Below, piece by piece: positions 9,137-19,108 of a DNA stretch of 64,000 bases. The notes beneath the pieces are model-generated. The model ran no database searches and was not told where the DNA came from. It saw only the letters and a program-made list of their open reading frames with translations. Position 1 is the stretch's first letter, and each line of letters opens with the position of its first letter. Source of the stretch: Bremerella sp. P1 (GTDB taxonomy: Bacteria; Planctomycetota; Planctomycetia; Pirellulales; Pirellulaceae); assembly GCF_028748185.1 (NCBI RefSeq), contig NZ_CP118164.1:248001-312000 (forward strand), given 5' to 3'. Both the position numbers and the translations under genes were made by a program.

Positions 9137-10552
9137 TTACTTGAAGTCCCACGTACGAACGTCGACGAAATGCCCGGCGACACCGGCCGCGGCAGCCATT
9201 TCGGGGCTCACCAGGTGGGTGCGGCCACCACGTCCCTGACGTCCTTCAAAGTTGCGGTTACTGGTCGAAGCACAACGCTCGCCTGGTTCCAGCTTGTCGG
9301 GGTTCATCGCCAGGCACATGCTGCAACCAGCTTCCCGCCATTCAAATCCAGCTTCGATAAAGATCTTGTCGAGACCTTCTTCCTGGGCCTGCAGGCGAAC
9401 CTGACCACTACCCGGCACCACCATCGCGTGCACGTGATCGGCCTTCTTATGTCCCTTGACGACACTCGCAGCGGCACGCAGGTCTTCGATACGGCCGTTG
9501 GTGCACGAACCGATGAAGACGCGATTGATGTCGACTTCCGACATGGGCTGGCCTGCTTTGAGGTCCATGTATTCCAAAGCCAACTCGGTCGAGCGGCGTT
9601 CGGTTGCGTCGGCGAAATCACCGGGGGCCGGAATCGGCTTGTCGACGGCACAAACCTGACCTGGGTTGGTTCCCCATGTCACTTGCGGAGCGATATCCTT
9701 GGCGGCGAATTCAAGTACCTTGTCGTACTTCGCACCAGGGTCCGAAGGAAGATTCTTCCAACGCTCGATCGCTGCTTCGATATCCTTGGGGGCGAACTCG
9801 CGGCCGCGGATGTACTCGAAGGTCGTTTCGTCAGGAGCGATCATACCGGCACGGGCACCAGCTTCGATCGACATGTTACAGACGGTCATCCGCTGTTCCA
9901 TGGTCAGGTTGCGAACGGCTTCGCCTGTGTATTCCAGGACGTAACCGGTACCGCCGGCGGTGGTCAGATGACCGATCAAATACAGCACCAGGTCCTTCGC
10001 CGTCACACCGCGGGCCAACGTGCCGTTGACGCGGAGCTCCATCGTCTTGGGCGCGGTTTGCAGCAGCGTCTGCGTAGCGAGAACGTGCTCGACTTCGCTC
10101 GTCCCGATACCAAAAGCGAGGGCACCAAACGCACCATGCGTGGCGGTGTGGCTGTCGCCGCAGACGATCGTCATGCCGGGCTGCGTCAGCCCCAGTTCCG
10201 GGCCGATAACGTGAACAACCCCTTGCTTGACGTCATGCAGGTCGAACAGCTGAACACCGAAGTCCTGGCAGTTCTGACGCAGGGTGTCGATCTGCTGCTT
10301 CGAGATCTCGTCGACGATCGGCAGCGAACGGTCGGTGGTGGGGACGTTATGGTCAGGCGTGGCCTTGGTTAGTTCGGGGCGACGAACCTTGCGACCGGCC
10401 AGACGCAGGCCTTCAAATGCTTGAGGGCTGGTCACTTCGTGAACCAGGTGCAGGTCGATATAAAGCAGGGCCTGCTTATGAGGTTCGGCGTCGACTACGT
10501 GGTTGTCCCAGATTTTCTGGAACATAGTACGGGGGGCGTTTTCCGCGATCAT
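9137..10552 (-). CDS. leuC: 3-isopropylmalate dehydratase large subunit
   Basis: A 471-residue aconitase-family enzyme that interconverts 2- and 3-isopropylmalate in leucine synthesis. The [4Fe-4S] ligands are C350 in FIGSCTNGR and C410/C413 in [10 protein letters not shown]. Other family signatures are [36 protein letters not shown] and [19 protein letters not shown]. The ATG at 10552 is chosen because AGGGGAA lies about eight bases upstream; the alternative ATG at 10525 has no ribosome-binding site. Its partner leuD follows. Confidence 0.97.
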   Translation of the reverse strand: MIAENAPRTMFQKIWDNHVVDAEPHKQALLYIDLHLVHEVTSPQAFEGLRLAGRKVRRPELTKATPDHNVPTTDRSLPIVDEISKQQIDTLRQNCQDFGVQLFDLHDVKQGVVHVIGPELGLTQPGMTIVCGDSHTATHGAFGALAFGIGTSEVEHVLATQTLLQTAPKTMELRVNGTLARGVTAKDLVLYLIGHLTTAGGTGYVLEYTGEAVRNLTMEQRMTVCNMSIEAGARAGMIAPDETTFEYIRGREFAPKDIEAAIERWKNLPSDPGAKYDKVLEFAAKDIAPQVTWGTNPGQVCAVDKPIPAPGDFADATERRSTELALEYMDLKAGQPMSEVDINRVFIGSCTNGRIEDLRAAASVVKGHKKADHVHAMVVPGSGQVRLQAQEEGLDKIFIEAGFEWREAGCSMCLAMNPDKLEPGERCASTSNRNFEGRQGRGGRTHLVSPEMAAAAGVAGHFVDVRTWDFK

Positions 10553-10756
10553 TCGTCTTTCCCCTAACGGCTTTGGCTAGGTCCACTGAGAGATTCACAA
10601 GCGGGATCAGGCCCGCTCGATTTGCCGCAGCCCCCTACGGACTATATGGGGGGCAAGGCATAAGGATAGTCCAGCATTATATCTGGAAATTGTGAAAACG
10701 GGAGGGGCAGGGAACCAAGTCCCCAAGAGGGGGTCTTGGTCTGGGAGATCGACGCG

Positions 10757-12460
10757 TTACCCGGTGATCTTTGCGATCCGGGTTTCGTCGGTCGGCTGAG
10801 CCTCTTCCCCCGGCTGTGGGCACTCGGCGATCGTTTCGTTCTCGGTCCACCACTGCAGCGCATCAGCCTGCTGCCAGGTACCGGCAGACTCGCACTTGTC
10901 GAGAGCGTCGGCCATATCCAGGATCGACTGATACCGATCGTCTGGATCTTTCGCCAAACATCGCATGACGATCGCCTCCAGGTCGTGCGGGATCGATGGG
11001 ACATGCTCAGACGGCGGCACGACGGCTTCGTGGGCGTGCGCGATGATCACTTTGATCGGCCGATCGTACTCGAACGGAGCATGGCCAGTCAGCATGAAGT
11101 AGGCCAAGATCCCAACCGAATAAATATCGCTACGGGCATCTGGCTCTCCTTCGCCAGCGGCTTGCTCAGGCGACATGAACAGCGGCGAACCGGTGATCAT
11201 TCCTTCCTGCGTCAAATTGGAATCTTCGGTCGAGGCGATCGGCTTGGCCAAACCAAAGTCCAACAGTTTCGCCACGTCATAGAATCCGCCACGTTTGGCC
11301 GCGAACACGTTGGCCGGCTTGATGTCGCGGTGGATCATCCCCTGCGAGTGGGCTTCGTTGAGCGCGTCACACACTTGACGTAATAAATGAATCACGCGTC
11401 CTGGCGGCAAATGACCAAATCGATTGACCAGATCCGAAACATTCAAGCCGGGCAGGTATTCCATCACGTAATAGAACGTGCCGTCTTCGGTTCGACCATA
11501 GTCGTAAATGTCGATATTGTTCCAGTGCGAGAGCTTCGACGAAGCGTGCACCTCACGCTCGAAGCGAGCCAGCACGTTCGAGTCACCGGCCTTCTCGGGA
11601 CGAATGATCTTGATCGCACAGGGGCGTTTCATCAGGTAGTGATGAGCCAAGTAGACCTCGCCCATGCCGCCAGCACCCAGACTACGGCTCAGACGGTACT
11701 GGCCCAACTGCTGCGCTTGAAACGCTTCGGTTCGCAGCACATTGATCGTGTACACGCCGAACACGGCAACGGCCCCGCAGATGATCATCTTCAGGCCGAT
11801 TTCCGCGAGCATTTCCGGATTGCTGTAGATGATGTCGTAGCACATCTGGTCGGTTGCGTATTCGTACCCCATCAGCGCGAGTGGCGCGACCATCAACATT
11901 GAGATGACCACGGCCGCCCTTTGCCAGGTGTTGGGAATGAACAGGGCATAAATGAAGATCAACAGCAGCCACCCTGGTGCAGGATTCTGAAACATCCCGT
12001 ACTCACGGGCACAGAGCTGCATCGAGTGATGTTGGGTCATCAGCAAAAACAGCGCCGGCATCCCGAAGGTGACGATCTCCTGCGAGCGGAGCAGGCCCTT
12101 CCGGACGTCACAGCTAGGGCACAGCAAATAGCCGGTTGTGCCCAGCAGGAAGAGAAGCCCGGCGTGAACGCTCAGCAAAATAGGGCTCTTCTCGGCGACA
12201 TTGGTGCCCCAGAAAAACTCGTAGGCATGCCATACGAAATAGACGGCAAAAATGCCGAACATGACAAATGTGGCAACCCTCAAACGCAGCCGAAGCAGCG
12301 ACTGGGTGACACGCGAGAAGTGGGGACTGGACGATCCTTCGACCAACGCAATGTGCGGCGAGGAGGAAGAAGTCGTCTTCTCTACGCCAGAATCGCTGGG
12401 CGCAACGACGGTCTCCTCAAAATGCCGATCCATCGAGTTTGGGGGAGTCGAGTTAGTCAT
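10757..12460 (-). CDS. Membrane-anchored Ser/Thr protein kinase (N-terminal multi-TM, C-terminal kinase)
   Basis: A 567-residue protein. Residues 1-55 are a Ser/Thr-rich cytoplasmic tail. About residues 60-245 hold around six hydrophobic segments (for example [15 protein letters not shown] and [18 protein letters not shown]). The kinase domain is at 255-535: glycine loop [11 protein letters not shown]284 in [14 protein letters not shown] with D379, DFG with D401 and SPEQA as the activation-loop end. All catalytic residues are present, so it should be active. Most bacterial Hanks kinases put the kinase first and the membrane part after, so this order is reversed, although such layouts occur in planctomycetes. 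It probably senses a membrane signal; the targets are unknown. Confidence 0.92.
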   Translation of the reverse strand: MTNSTPPNSMDRHFEETVVAPSDSGVEKTTSSSSPHIALVEGSSSPHFSRVTQSLLRLRLRVATFVMFGIFAVYFVWHAYEFFWGTNVAEKSPILLSVHAGLLFLLGTTGYLLCPSCDVRKGLLRSQEIVTFGMPALFLLMTQHHSMQLCAREYGMFQNPAPGWLLLIFIYALFIPNTWQRAAVVISMLMVAPLALMGYEYATDQMCYDIIYSNPEMLAEIGLKMIICGAVAVFGVYTINVLRTEAFQAQQLGQYRLSRSLGAGGMGEVYLAHHYLMKRPCAIKIIRPEKAGDSNVLARFEREVHASSKLSHWNNIDIYDYGRTEDGTFYYVMEYLPGLNVSDLVNRFGHLPPGRVIHLLRQVCDALNEAHSQGMIHRDIKPANVFAAKRGGFYDVAKLLDFGLAKPIASTEDSNLTQEGMITGSPLFMSPEQAAGEGEPDARSDIYSVGILAYFMLTGHAPFEYDRPIKVIIAHAHEAVVPPSEHVPSIPHDLEAIVMRCLAKDPDDRYQSILDMADALDKCESAGTWQQADALQWWTENETIAECPQPGEEAQPTDETRIAKITG

Positions 12461-12735
12461 ACACTAATTTAGAAAGCCTCTCGCAATTCTAGCGGAGCAT
12501 CCGTCCGTCGATTTATATTAACGTGTTCGATATCAATAGGCGAATCTTAATCTAACTCGCGATCTCGGTTTTCTGATTGCCGCAACCGACAATGGAACAT
12601 CAACCTGCGGAAATCACAAAACACAACCCTTGACCCAATGCTAACGGAACCGAATCCTCCATCGAAGAGCAACGGCTACCCAGTTGGTTCCTGATCCTAT
12701 TCCTTTTAGTAACGCTTACTCGAAAAGACACGCCG

Positions 12736-14073
12736 ATGGCTGAAAATGTTCTGGATTCGTACAAATCTCTCCGCCAGAAGCTCTCCGATCAGTCTGCCGT
12801 GGTGGGTGTCATCGGAATGGGGTATGTCGGCCTACCGCTGGTAAAAACGTTTGCCGACTGTGGTTTCCGTTGCCTTGGCTTCGATACTGATCCTAGCAAA
12901 GTCGAAAAACTTCACCGTGGTGAAAGCTACATAAAGCACATTGCCAGCGAGTGGATTGCCTCAAATGTTAAAATGGGGCGTTTCTCTGCGACGTGCGATA
13001 CCGATCGCATGGCCGAGGCCGACGTCCTGCTGATTTGCGTGCCGACCCCGCTGGACGGCTCGCGCGACCCCGATCTGAAGTATGTCGAGCTAACCGCAAA
13101 GGCCATCAGTAAGTCACTACGCAAGGGACAGCTCGTGGTTCTCGAAAGCACGACTTACCCTGGTACGACGCGGGAAGTGGTGGTTCCGATTCTGCAAAAG
13201 AGCGGCCTGCAAGCCGGCATCGACTTCTTCGTCGCCTACAGCCCCGAGCGTGAAGACCCAGGCAACCCTCAGTTTTCCGCGGCCAACATCCCCAAGGTGG
13301 TTGGAGGGCTCGAATACCACAGCCGCATGCTGGCCTGCGAGTTGTACGAAAAGGCGATCGTCGAGATCATCCCGGTCAGTAGCCTGGAAGTGGCCGAGGC
13401 CTGTAAGATCCTGGAGAACACCTACCGAGCGGTGAACATCGCCCTGGTGAACGAACTGAAGGTGCTGTTCGATCGCATGGATATCGACCTGTGGGAAGTG
13501 ATCGAAGCGGCGAAGACCAAGCCATTCGGCTTTCAGGCCTTTTACCCGGGCCCAGGCCTGGGCGGGCACTGCATCCCGATTGATCCGTTCTACCTGAGCT
13601 GGCTGGCCCGCAAGTGGGGCATGCCGACACGTTTCATCGAACTGGCCGGCGAAATCAATACCAGCATGCCGGAGTACGTCGTCCAGAAGTTGATGCTGGC
13701 CCTGAACGACCACCAGAAGCCGATCAACGGAAGCAAGATCTTGATGCTGGGCGTCGCCTACAAGCCCAACGTCGACGACCCACGCGAAAGTCCGGCGTTT
13801 GCCATCATGGAACTTTTGGAACCGCTAGGGGCCGAGATCCAATACAACGACCCGTACATTCCCCAGCTCCCGTCGATGCGAAACTATGAGGTCTTCAAAA
13901 AGGAAAGCATCGCACTGACCGCCGAAGCATTGGCCGAAGCAGACGCCGTACTGATTGTGACCAACCACAAGGATTACGACTGGGAGTTCATCGCCAAGCA
14001 CGCCAAGCTGGTGATTGATACCCGCAACGCGATGAGTGGCGTGGCCAAGCGGGATAATATTCGCAAGGCGTGA
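12736..14073 (+). CDS. UDP-N-acetyl-D-glucosamine 6-dehydrogenase-like nucleotide-sugar dehydrogenase
   Basis: A 445-residue NAD-dependent enzyme that oxidises a UDP-sugar C6 alcohol to the carboxylate for polysaccharide or glycan synthesis. The Rossmann motif GMGYVGLPL is near residue 26, then CVPTPL, ESTTYPGTT and SPEREDPG, the catalytic C279 in GGHCIPIDP, and the C-terminal domain with GVAYKPNVDDPRESPA. The YSPEREDPGN and GGHCIPIDPFYLSW forms resemble WbpA/WecC-type enzymes more than UDP-glucose dehydrogenase, so UDP-GlcNAc or a relative is the likely substrate. No other sugar gene is adjacent. Confidence 0.92.
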   Translation: MAENVLDSYKSLRQKLSDQSAVVGVIGMGYVGLPLVKTFADCGFRCLGFDTDPSKVEKLHRGESYIKHIASEWIASNVKMGRFSATCDTDRMAEADVLLICVPTPLDGSRDPDLKYVELTAKAISKSLRKGQLVVLESTTYPGTTREVVVPILQKSGLQAGIDFFVAYSPEREDPGNPQFSAANIPKVVGGLEYHSRMLACELYEKAIVEIIPVSSLEVAEACKILENTYRAVNIALVNELKVLFDRMDIDLWEVIEAAKTKPFGFQAFYPGPGLGGHCIPIDPFYLSWLARKWGMPTRFIELAGEINTSMPEYVVQKLMLALNDHQKPINGSKILMLGVAYKPNVDDPRESPAFAIMELLEPLGAEIQYNDPYIPQLPSMRNYEVFKKESIALTAEALAEADAVLIVTNHKDYDWEFIAKHAKLVIDTRNAMSGVAKRDNIRKA

Positions 14074-14088
14074 TCGAAAAAGCACTCT

Positions 14089-14613
14089 ATGGAAGATTCA
14101 TCACAGAACCCGTTTACTTCGCCAATAACCCCACAGGCGAAAAAGCCGCAGATAGATCGCTATCGCGAGCTCATTCCTTTATGGATTTGGCTGGGCATCA
14201 CGGTTGTTGGATCCATTGCAATTACGCCATCCGATCCGATCTCGATGCTCTTGGTACTTCTACCCAGCGTGGCTTCCTTGTGGGTTGGTTTGGGGCTCGT
14301 GACTACCAACAGCCGAGTAGTCCAAGCTGTCCTCATATTTTTAATCATCATCCCTATTGCTTGGCTCGCGATGCACATCGCTATATTTTATCCCTGGGGC
14401 GGTCCTCTATATGTGGGCGTCAACTTTTCTTTGGGAACCTTCGCCGCATGGCGTCTCGGTAATCGACGGCTGAAAGTGATTTCCTATTTCACTGTCGGCT
14501 TCGTCATTGGCTCGCCCATGATGTGTTTTGGAACGATGGCTGGAGCAATAGTCGCAACGTTGCTGGCAGTTCGCACGAGCGAACCGCCAGCAGAAGTGGC
14601 CGACAATATCTAA
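14089..14613 (+). CDS. Small integral membrane protein of unknown function
   Basis: 174 residues with a hydrophilic Pro/Ser-rich N-terminus (NPFTSP, common in planctomycete membrane proteins), then about five hydrophobic segments (for example IWLGITVVGSIAI, SMLLVLLPSVASLWVGLGL and VVQAVLIFLIIIPIAWLAM). The ATG lies 15 bases after the dehydrogenase stop, so they may be co-transcribed. I recognise no family. Confidence 0.65.
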   Translation: MEDSSQNPFTSPITPQAKKPQIDRYRELIPLWIWLGITVVGSIAITPSDPISMLLVLLPSVASLWVGLGLVTTNSRVVQAVLIFLIIIPIAWLAMHIAIFYPWGGPLYVGVNFSLGTFAAWRLGNRRLKVISYFTVGFVIGSPMMCFGTMAGAIVATLLAVRTSEPPAEVADNI

Positions 14614-14796
14614 GCGTAGACGCTTGGTGGATCGTTCTCGTAACGTTCGGACAGCCGTGTATACTAGGCGTTAGATCTCAAATGCCTTGGTCATATCCCC
14701 CGGACTTATCTATGGCTGCTTACCTTAAGCATCGTTCGCTTATTACCGCACTGCTATGCCGAAACGCACTCGGCGGTGACCTCCCGGAATGAATCC

Positions 14797-15339
14797 ATGA
14801 GCATCGACTACCTGGTTGCCAATGCGACCAAGCGACAATACTTCGATTCTGGTGTCGTCGGAGGAAGCGAAGGCACCACGTGGCGTTCGATTTTACGGGG
14901 CGACAGCGGCCATGCGTTGGCCTATCTTTTGTCGCTCGATCACGAACTGGGCTATCACCTCAGCCATTGGGTCGGCGACTGCTTCTTTCTGATCGGAGAC
15001 AACGACGGTAGCAATGCGCCCCAGACGCTACGAGATGTGCGCCGATCGGATGACCTGTCTCCTTACTGGACTGTGAAGAACACCTTCGCGAATATTTCGT
15101 TGAACCTAATCGCCCAGGAATGCAGCCAAGCGTTCATGCTCGAGTATTACCTGGAGCGGGCTTCGAGTCATGATGACATGTTCGTCCACTTGGCCCACCT
15201 AGTTCTTTACTTGGATGCTAAACCAATCGAAGGGGCTTTCGTGCAACAATTCGGCACCGATTGGCGAAAACGCTACAACGAGATTATGAAAGACCGGCCA
15301 TGGTATGCCGTCATGCCAATGCGACCCGATATGGCTTGA
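14797..15339 (+). CDS. Hypothetical protein
   Basis: A soluble protein of about 180 residues, rich in His/Asp/Tyr, with a segment DHELGYHLSHWVGDCFFLIGDN and later NLIAQECSQAFMLEYYLERAS. I recognise no family and see no signal peptide. ATG 14797 (MSIDYLVANATK) is preferred over a GTG at 14776, which would add seven residues without a ribosome-binding site. Confidence 0.6.
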   Translation: MSIDYLVANATKRQYFDSGVVGGSEGTTWRSILRGDSGHALAYLLSLDHELGYHLSHWVGDCFFLIGDNDGSNAPQTLRDVRRSDDLSPYWTVKNTFANISLNLIAQECSQAFMLEYYLERASSHDDMFVHLAHLVLYLDAKPIEGAFVQQFGTDWRKRYNEIMKDRPWYAVMPMRPDMA

Positions 15340-15410
15340 GCTTTACCTGCCCAATTGGTTTATACTGGCAACTACTCCCCTGCCGTCGAAAATAGAAACG
15401 GACTGTTCCT

Positions 15411-16475
15411 ATGTCAAACAATCGTTGCCAGATTTTGCCTGTTTTCGGCCTGGTGCTTCTCGCGCTGATCTGTAGTCCGGTCGTCGCTCAGACCACCACC
15501 TACAACCAAAGCCAGAACACCTACACCTTCAAAAGCAAGCACGGCTATTTTCAGATCATGGGCAAGGCGATCAAGCGGGAAGGGGAGTACGTTTCGTTTC
15601 GGACCACCGATCGAAAAGAGATCTGGCTGCCGATGAAATACTTGAGCAGTGAGAGCCTCGCCTATCTGAAGTATCTCAGTGGAGAAGGCCCCGAGCCGTC
15701 GAGTATCGCTGCGTCGCCGATGGGGACTTCGCCCGGCGGCACGATGACCAATACCCCCAGCAACGGTTCGTCCGGCACCTCCACCGACGATGGCAGCTCG
15801 ACGCCAATGGATACCAAGCCGGCCGACCCAGGCATGGGCGATCCTGAAAAGATTTACTCGCCTGGTACCGCGATCGACGTATTGGTCGATGGCACATGGT
15901 TTCCTGGCAAGGTCTTTGCCCGGCGTCCTTCCGACAATGCCTACTTCGTTTCCTACAGCATGAATGGCCGGCCGAAGTCAGCTTGGATTCCGGCAGTCGA
16001 GATTCGCCCGCAAGGGGAAGAACAGCCGATGACAGCCGATCCGACGGATGACTCCTCGGACGATACAACCTCAAGCAACCAGGGCTCGTTCGACTACAAG
16101 AACGTGAAGATCACCGCGAAGAAACCAATCGGCTACGAAGTTGGCCCAATGGACAAAGGGGACATCCTTCGCCTGCGCTACGTTTCCGGCAAATGGAAGA
16201 CCTGGGGCGGCCTGGCCACGGCATCGCCGGATGACGTAATCCCGCCTGGGGGCGACAAGTGCCGCATGGGCATCTGCTCGGTCGAGTCCAACGGCGACCT
16301 GCAAAAGCTGACGCTTGTGCCTGGCGAGACCGTCAACAACCCCTTCAGTTGGACGGCTGATCGTTCCTACGAGAAGATCATTCTGCAGGTCAACGACGAC
16401 GACGGCGACTTCGCCTCGAACCCCGAACGCGACGTCACCTACGCCATCTCGATGGAGCGAGCTGCTTCGCAGTAG
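15411..16475 (+). CDS. Secreted SHD1-like and Tudor/agenet-like domain protein
   Basis: 354 residues. Residues 1-26 form a signal peptide ending VVAQ. Residues 35-90 resemble the SHD1 domain often found in planctomycete secreted proteins (FKSKHGYFQIMGKAIKREGE, then YVSFRTTDRKEIWLPMKYLS). A low-complexity Ser/Thr/Pro/Asp linker follows. Residues about 145-205 form a small barrel-like unit (GTAIDVLVDGTWFPGKVFAR, then YFVSYSMNGRPKSAWIPAVEI) like Tudor/agenet folds. The C-terminal 120 residues look like a lectin- or PA14-like sandwich with DDDGDF. It is probably a cell-surface protein; the domain names are pattern-based. Confidence 0.7.
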   Translation: MSNNRCQILPVFGLVLLALICSPVVAQTTTYNQSQNTYTFKSKHGYFQIMGKAIKREGEYVSFRTTDRKEIWLPMKYLSSESLAYLKYLSGEGPEPSSIAASPMGTSPGGTMTNTPSNGSSGTSTDDGSSTPMDTKPADPGMGDPEKIYSPGTAIDVLVDGTWFPGKVFARRPSDNAYFVSYSMNGRPKSAWIPAVEIRPQGEEQPMTADPTDDSSDDTTSSNQGSFDYKNVKITAKKPIGYEVGPMDKGDILRLRYVSGKWKTWGGLATASPDDVIPPGGDKCRMGICSVESNGDLQKLTLVPGETVNNPFSWTADRSYEKIILQVNDDDGDFASNPERDVTYAISMERAASQ

Positions 16476-16483
16476 CGGTAAGC

Positions 16484-17032
16484 TTAAGCCGCGCGACGTA
16501 CCGGGCTGACGGTCATCGCTTCGATCTGGCTCATGCTGTACCGAGCGAAGCTCAGCTCACCCTTGTCGTCTTTCACTTCCCACAGAACGAGACTCTTCTC
16601 GTTGAGCATCCGAGGGATCCACGAGATCGACTGACGGATGCTTTCGACATCCTGGTCGGCCGAGATGATCAGCAGCTGAACATTGCGAAACGCATTCGCC
16701 ACGCGGGGCAGGGCACTAGCGGCGTCGCCGGGAACGAGTTGAACTTTCGCTCCCAGGCTGTTGAGCTTCTTATGGGCGGTCTTCAGCGGCATGCCATCGC
16801 CACCAGGGCGACCTTCGAACATGTCGATGCCGAGAAACTGAATCGGGTGATCGTCGGCGTAAAGCTGGGCGAACTCAATCAACTCTTGAGCACGCTCAAT
16901 CTTCCCCAAGCCAACCTCCGCGATCTTGACGACCGGAGCTTGCTGACGGATCCAAGAGTAGATTTCGCGCTGATGAACCGGCTTGGACAACCACGACTTC
17001 AGCAAATAACGAATAACACGCCCGGCAGCCAA
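16484..17032 (-). CDS. Class I SAM-methyltransferase-like protein
   Basis: 182 residues with a Rossmann-like arrangement: KIAEVGLGKIERAQELIEFA (motif I-like), IQFLGIDMFEG (motif II-like acidic end of beta 2), AKVQLVPGDAASALP and VQLLIISADQD. The first motif lacks the full GxGxG of typical methyltransferases, so it may bind another ligand. The start is a TTG at 17032, supported by AGGGA about eight bases upstream; there is no ATG in frame near it. It converges with the SHD1-like gene, nine bases away. The substrate is unknown. Confidence 0.65.
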   Translation of the reverse strand: MAAGRVIRYLLKSWLSKPVHQREIYSWIRQQAPVVKIAEVGLGKIERAQELIEFAQLYADDHPIQFLGIDMFEGRPGGDGMPLKTAHKKLNSLGAKVQLVPGDAASALPRVANAFRNVQLLIISADQDVESIRQSISWIPRMLNEKSLVLWEVKDDKGELSFARYSMSQIEAMTVSPVRRAA

Positions 17033-17397
17033 TTTTGATTCCCTTCAAAACGACGCCCATACTTTTAGTGGAAAGACACGAACGTTTTTTCGGCAGAACA
17101 CACGCCCTAACCGCAGTTTTTCCGTGGCTACCTGGAAAGGGCTATTCAGCTCCCCCTAAAGCTTTAACAGATTACCTAAACCCACCTCCTCCGGTCTCCG
17201 TAAGCCAGCAAGAGCAAGTCGAATTGAGACCTTGCTACAAACCGTCCAAAGTAGGTAATTCTTCCGCCTGGGTATCGCACGTTTCCCGGAATTGATAAGC
17301 TTCGATGATCCATCGGGTGCGCTTCGGCGCTCCAGGAAGGCCGCTCTGACTGGAAGCAGCTTGTCGGCCGACTCCAGCTGTCAATTTGAAGTGAAGA
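17033..17397. other. Intergenic region between divergent methyltransferase-like and FabH-like genes
   Basis: 365 bases that should hold two promoters. It is relatively A/T-rich next to 17033. I saw no hairpin of note, repeat or RNA gene. A minus-strand frame across it runs into the FabH-like gene and shows no family signature, so I treat it as chance. Confidence 0.5.
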
Positions 17398-18417
17398 GTG
17401 TCGTTTGTGAAATACGCATCCATAGGTCCCATCTCTACCTACCTTCCCCAAAAGATTGAGACCAACCAGCAACTCCAGGACGAATTTCCCAGCTGGGATA
17501 TGGATCTCATCTATACGAAGACCGGGATTGCATCGCGTCATATCGCCGAGCCCGGCGAAACCGCTGCCGATTTGGGCGTGAAAGCGGCTGAGAAGCTATT
17601 TGAAGAGTATCAGATCGATCCGCAATCGATCGATTTCCTGCTCTTCTGTACGCAAACGCCCGACTATCCGCTGCCTACGTCGGCCTGCTTGATGCAGCAG
17701 CGGCTGGGCCTGCGAATCTCGTGCGGAGCGTTGGATTTCAACCTGGGCTGTTCCGGGTTCATTTACGGCCTGTCACTGGCCGAGGGGCTCATCCGTGCTG
17801 GCATTGCTCGCCGAGTCCTGTTTATCACGGCCGAGACGTACTCGAAATACATTGATCACGACGACCGCAGTCTGCGGACGATTTTCGGCGACGCGGCCGC
17901 TGCCACGCTGCTGGAAGCCAGCGATGAGCCAACGCTCGATGGCTTTCATTTCGGCACCGACGGAAGCGGAGCCGATACGCTGATGGTCACCGACGGGGGA
18001 GCCCGTCTGCCCGAAGACGCCCACAAGCCACGCCACCGGAAGCGCTGGAACAGCCGCTTGTACATGGATGGTCCGGCCTTGATCAACTTCACCGTGGGGG
18101 CCATTCCTCAGCTGGTGCAGAACATCTTCTCCGCCGCCGGGATTCCGAAATCGGACGTGGAACTCTATCTATTTCATCAGGCGACCCGTAAAATGCTGGA
18201 GCAGTTGCAGGAAGCCCTGGAGATCGAACGCGATCGCATGCCGATCGCATTAGAGACCGTTGGCAACACGGTCTCGGCGACGATTCCCCTTTTGATTCAC
18301 GACTTGCGACAGCAGAATCGACTGACCAAAGGAGCCAAGCACCTTCTGGTAGGCTTTGGGGTCGGTTGGTCCTGGGGCGGATGCATCTGGCATGATCAAT
18401 ACGGCAACGGCGATTGA
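17398..18417 (+). CDS. 3-oxoacyl-ACP synthase III (FabH-like)
   Basis: 339-residue thiolase-fold condensing enzyme. The catalytic triad is C118 in NLGCSGFIYGL, H260 in LFHQATRKM and N290 in TVGNTVSATIPL, all intact. It could start fatty acid synthesis by condensing acyl-CoA with malonyl-ACP. It also resembles KAS III homologues from specialised lipid or polyketide pathways, since the tunnel and loop regions (for example HKPRHRKRWNSR) are longer than in E. coli FabH. GTG 17398 has GAAG six bases upstream and GTG 17407 has AAGAG eight bases upstream; either is possible. No other fab gene is adjacent. Confidence 0.88.
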   Translation: MSFVKYASIGPISTYLPQKIETNQQLQDEFPSWDMDLIYTKTGIASRHIAEPGETAADLGVKAAEKLFEEYQIDPQSIDFLLFCTQTPDYPLPTSACLMQQRLGLRISCGALDFNLGCSGFIYGLSLAEGLIRAGIARRVLFITAETYSKYIDHDDRSLRTIFGDAAAATLLEASDEPTLDGFHFGTDGSGADTLMVTDGGARLPEDAHKPRHRKRWNSRLYMDGPALINFTVGAIPQLVQNIFSAAGIPKSDVELYLFHQATRKMLEQLQEALEIERDRMPIALETVGNTVSATIPLLIHDLRQQNRLTKGAKHLLVGFGVGWSWGGCIWHDQYGNGD

Positions 18418-18452
18418 CCCGTTTGTACTGACCTCGAGGAGCTACGCCAGCG

Positions 18453-19007
18453 ATGCAATCTTTGGCCGGACAATTCCTGATTGCGTCTCCTTACCTGCCC
18501 GATCCCAATTTTCTGCGGACCGTCGTGCTGATGGTCCAGCATGACGACGAAGGGGCCCTGGGCCTGGTTCTTACCCGCCCGATCAATCTCACCGTCCAGG
18601 AAGTCTGGAAGAACGTCTCTGGCGAGAACATCGACGCCCCGGAAAGCGTGCTGCAAGGAGGCCCCGTCGAAGGTCCCTTGATGGCGATCCATCAGGAAGA
18701 GAATCTCGCCGAGCTGGAAGTCATTCCTGGCGTCTACTTCTCGAGCCAGCGCGAAAACATCGAGCCGCTGATTCGCGAAAGCCGCAACGACTTCCGCTTG
18801 TTCCTTGGCTACTCAGGCTGGGGAGCCCAGCAACTGGAAGCGGAGATGGAAGTCGGCGGTTGGCTCACCCTGCCGGCCAAGAAAGAACAGGTCTTCGAGA
18901 CCGACAACGACATCCTCTGGAAAAGCGTCTCCGGCGAGGTCGGCTCGAATATCATGCGCGATTCCTTGAATCTGAAGCGCATGCCGCAAGACCCGAACAT
19001 GAACTAA
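18453..19007 (+). CDS. YqgE/AlgH family protein
   Basis: 184-residue cytoplasmic protein of the DUF179/YqgE/AlgH family, whose biochemical role is not settled. Diagnostic parts are LAGQFLIASPYLPDPNFLRT, VVLMVQHDDEGALGLVLTRP, VLQGGPVEG, FRLFLGYSGWGAQQLEAEM and GGWLTLPA. GAGGAG lies about 11 bases before ATG 18453. It starts 35 bases after the FabH-like gene in the same direction, so co-transcription is likely. Confidence 0.92.
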   Translation: MQSLAGQFLIASPYLPDPNFLRTVVLMVQHDDEGALGLVLTRPINLTVQEVWKNVSGENIDAPESVLQGGPVEGPLMAIHQEENLAELEVIPGVYFSSQRENIEPLIRESRNDFRLFLGYSGWGAQQLEAEMEVGGWLTLPAKKEQVFETDNDILWKSVSGEVGSNIMRDSLNLKRMPQDPNMN

Positions 19008-19050
19008 CACGCGGGCAAGCAGATCTCCGAAAGGCAACCGCGCAGCCAAC

Positions 19051-19087
19051 TCCGGTCCCCTCGCCCCTATGGGGAGAGGGGACCGGA
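19051..19087. repeat. REP-like hairpin, copy 1
   Basis: A 17-base stem with a single mismatch and the loop TAT. The core is CCCTCGCCCC opposite GGGGAGAGGG. It lies just after the YqgE gene and before the convergent hypothetical gene. A related stem is at 20232-20255 in the opposite orientation. Confidence 0.75.
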
Positions 19088-19108
19088 TTCTTGTGGCCGA
19101 CGGCATTG

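Noticed and set aside
9170-10372. 400-codon plus-strand frame
   Set aside because: It is antisense to leuC, whose Fe-S ligands and family motifs are intact.
10714-10740. Stem ACCAAG...CTTGGT after the kinase gene as a terminator
   Set aside because: It has a plausible stem but no T run and an internal mismatch, so I did not list it.
17176-17541. Minus-strand frame across the gap before the FabH-like gene
   Set aside because: It overlaps the conserved start of the FabH-like gene and carries no recognisable domain.
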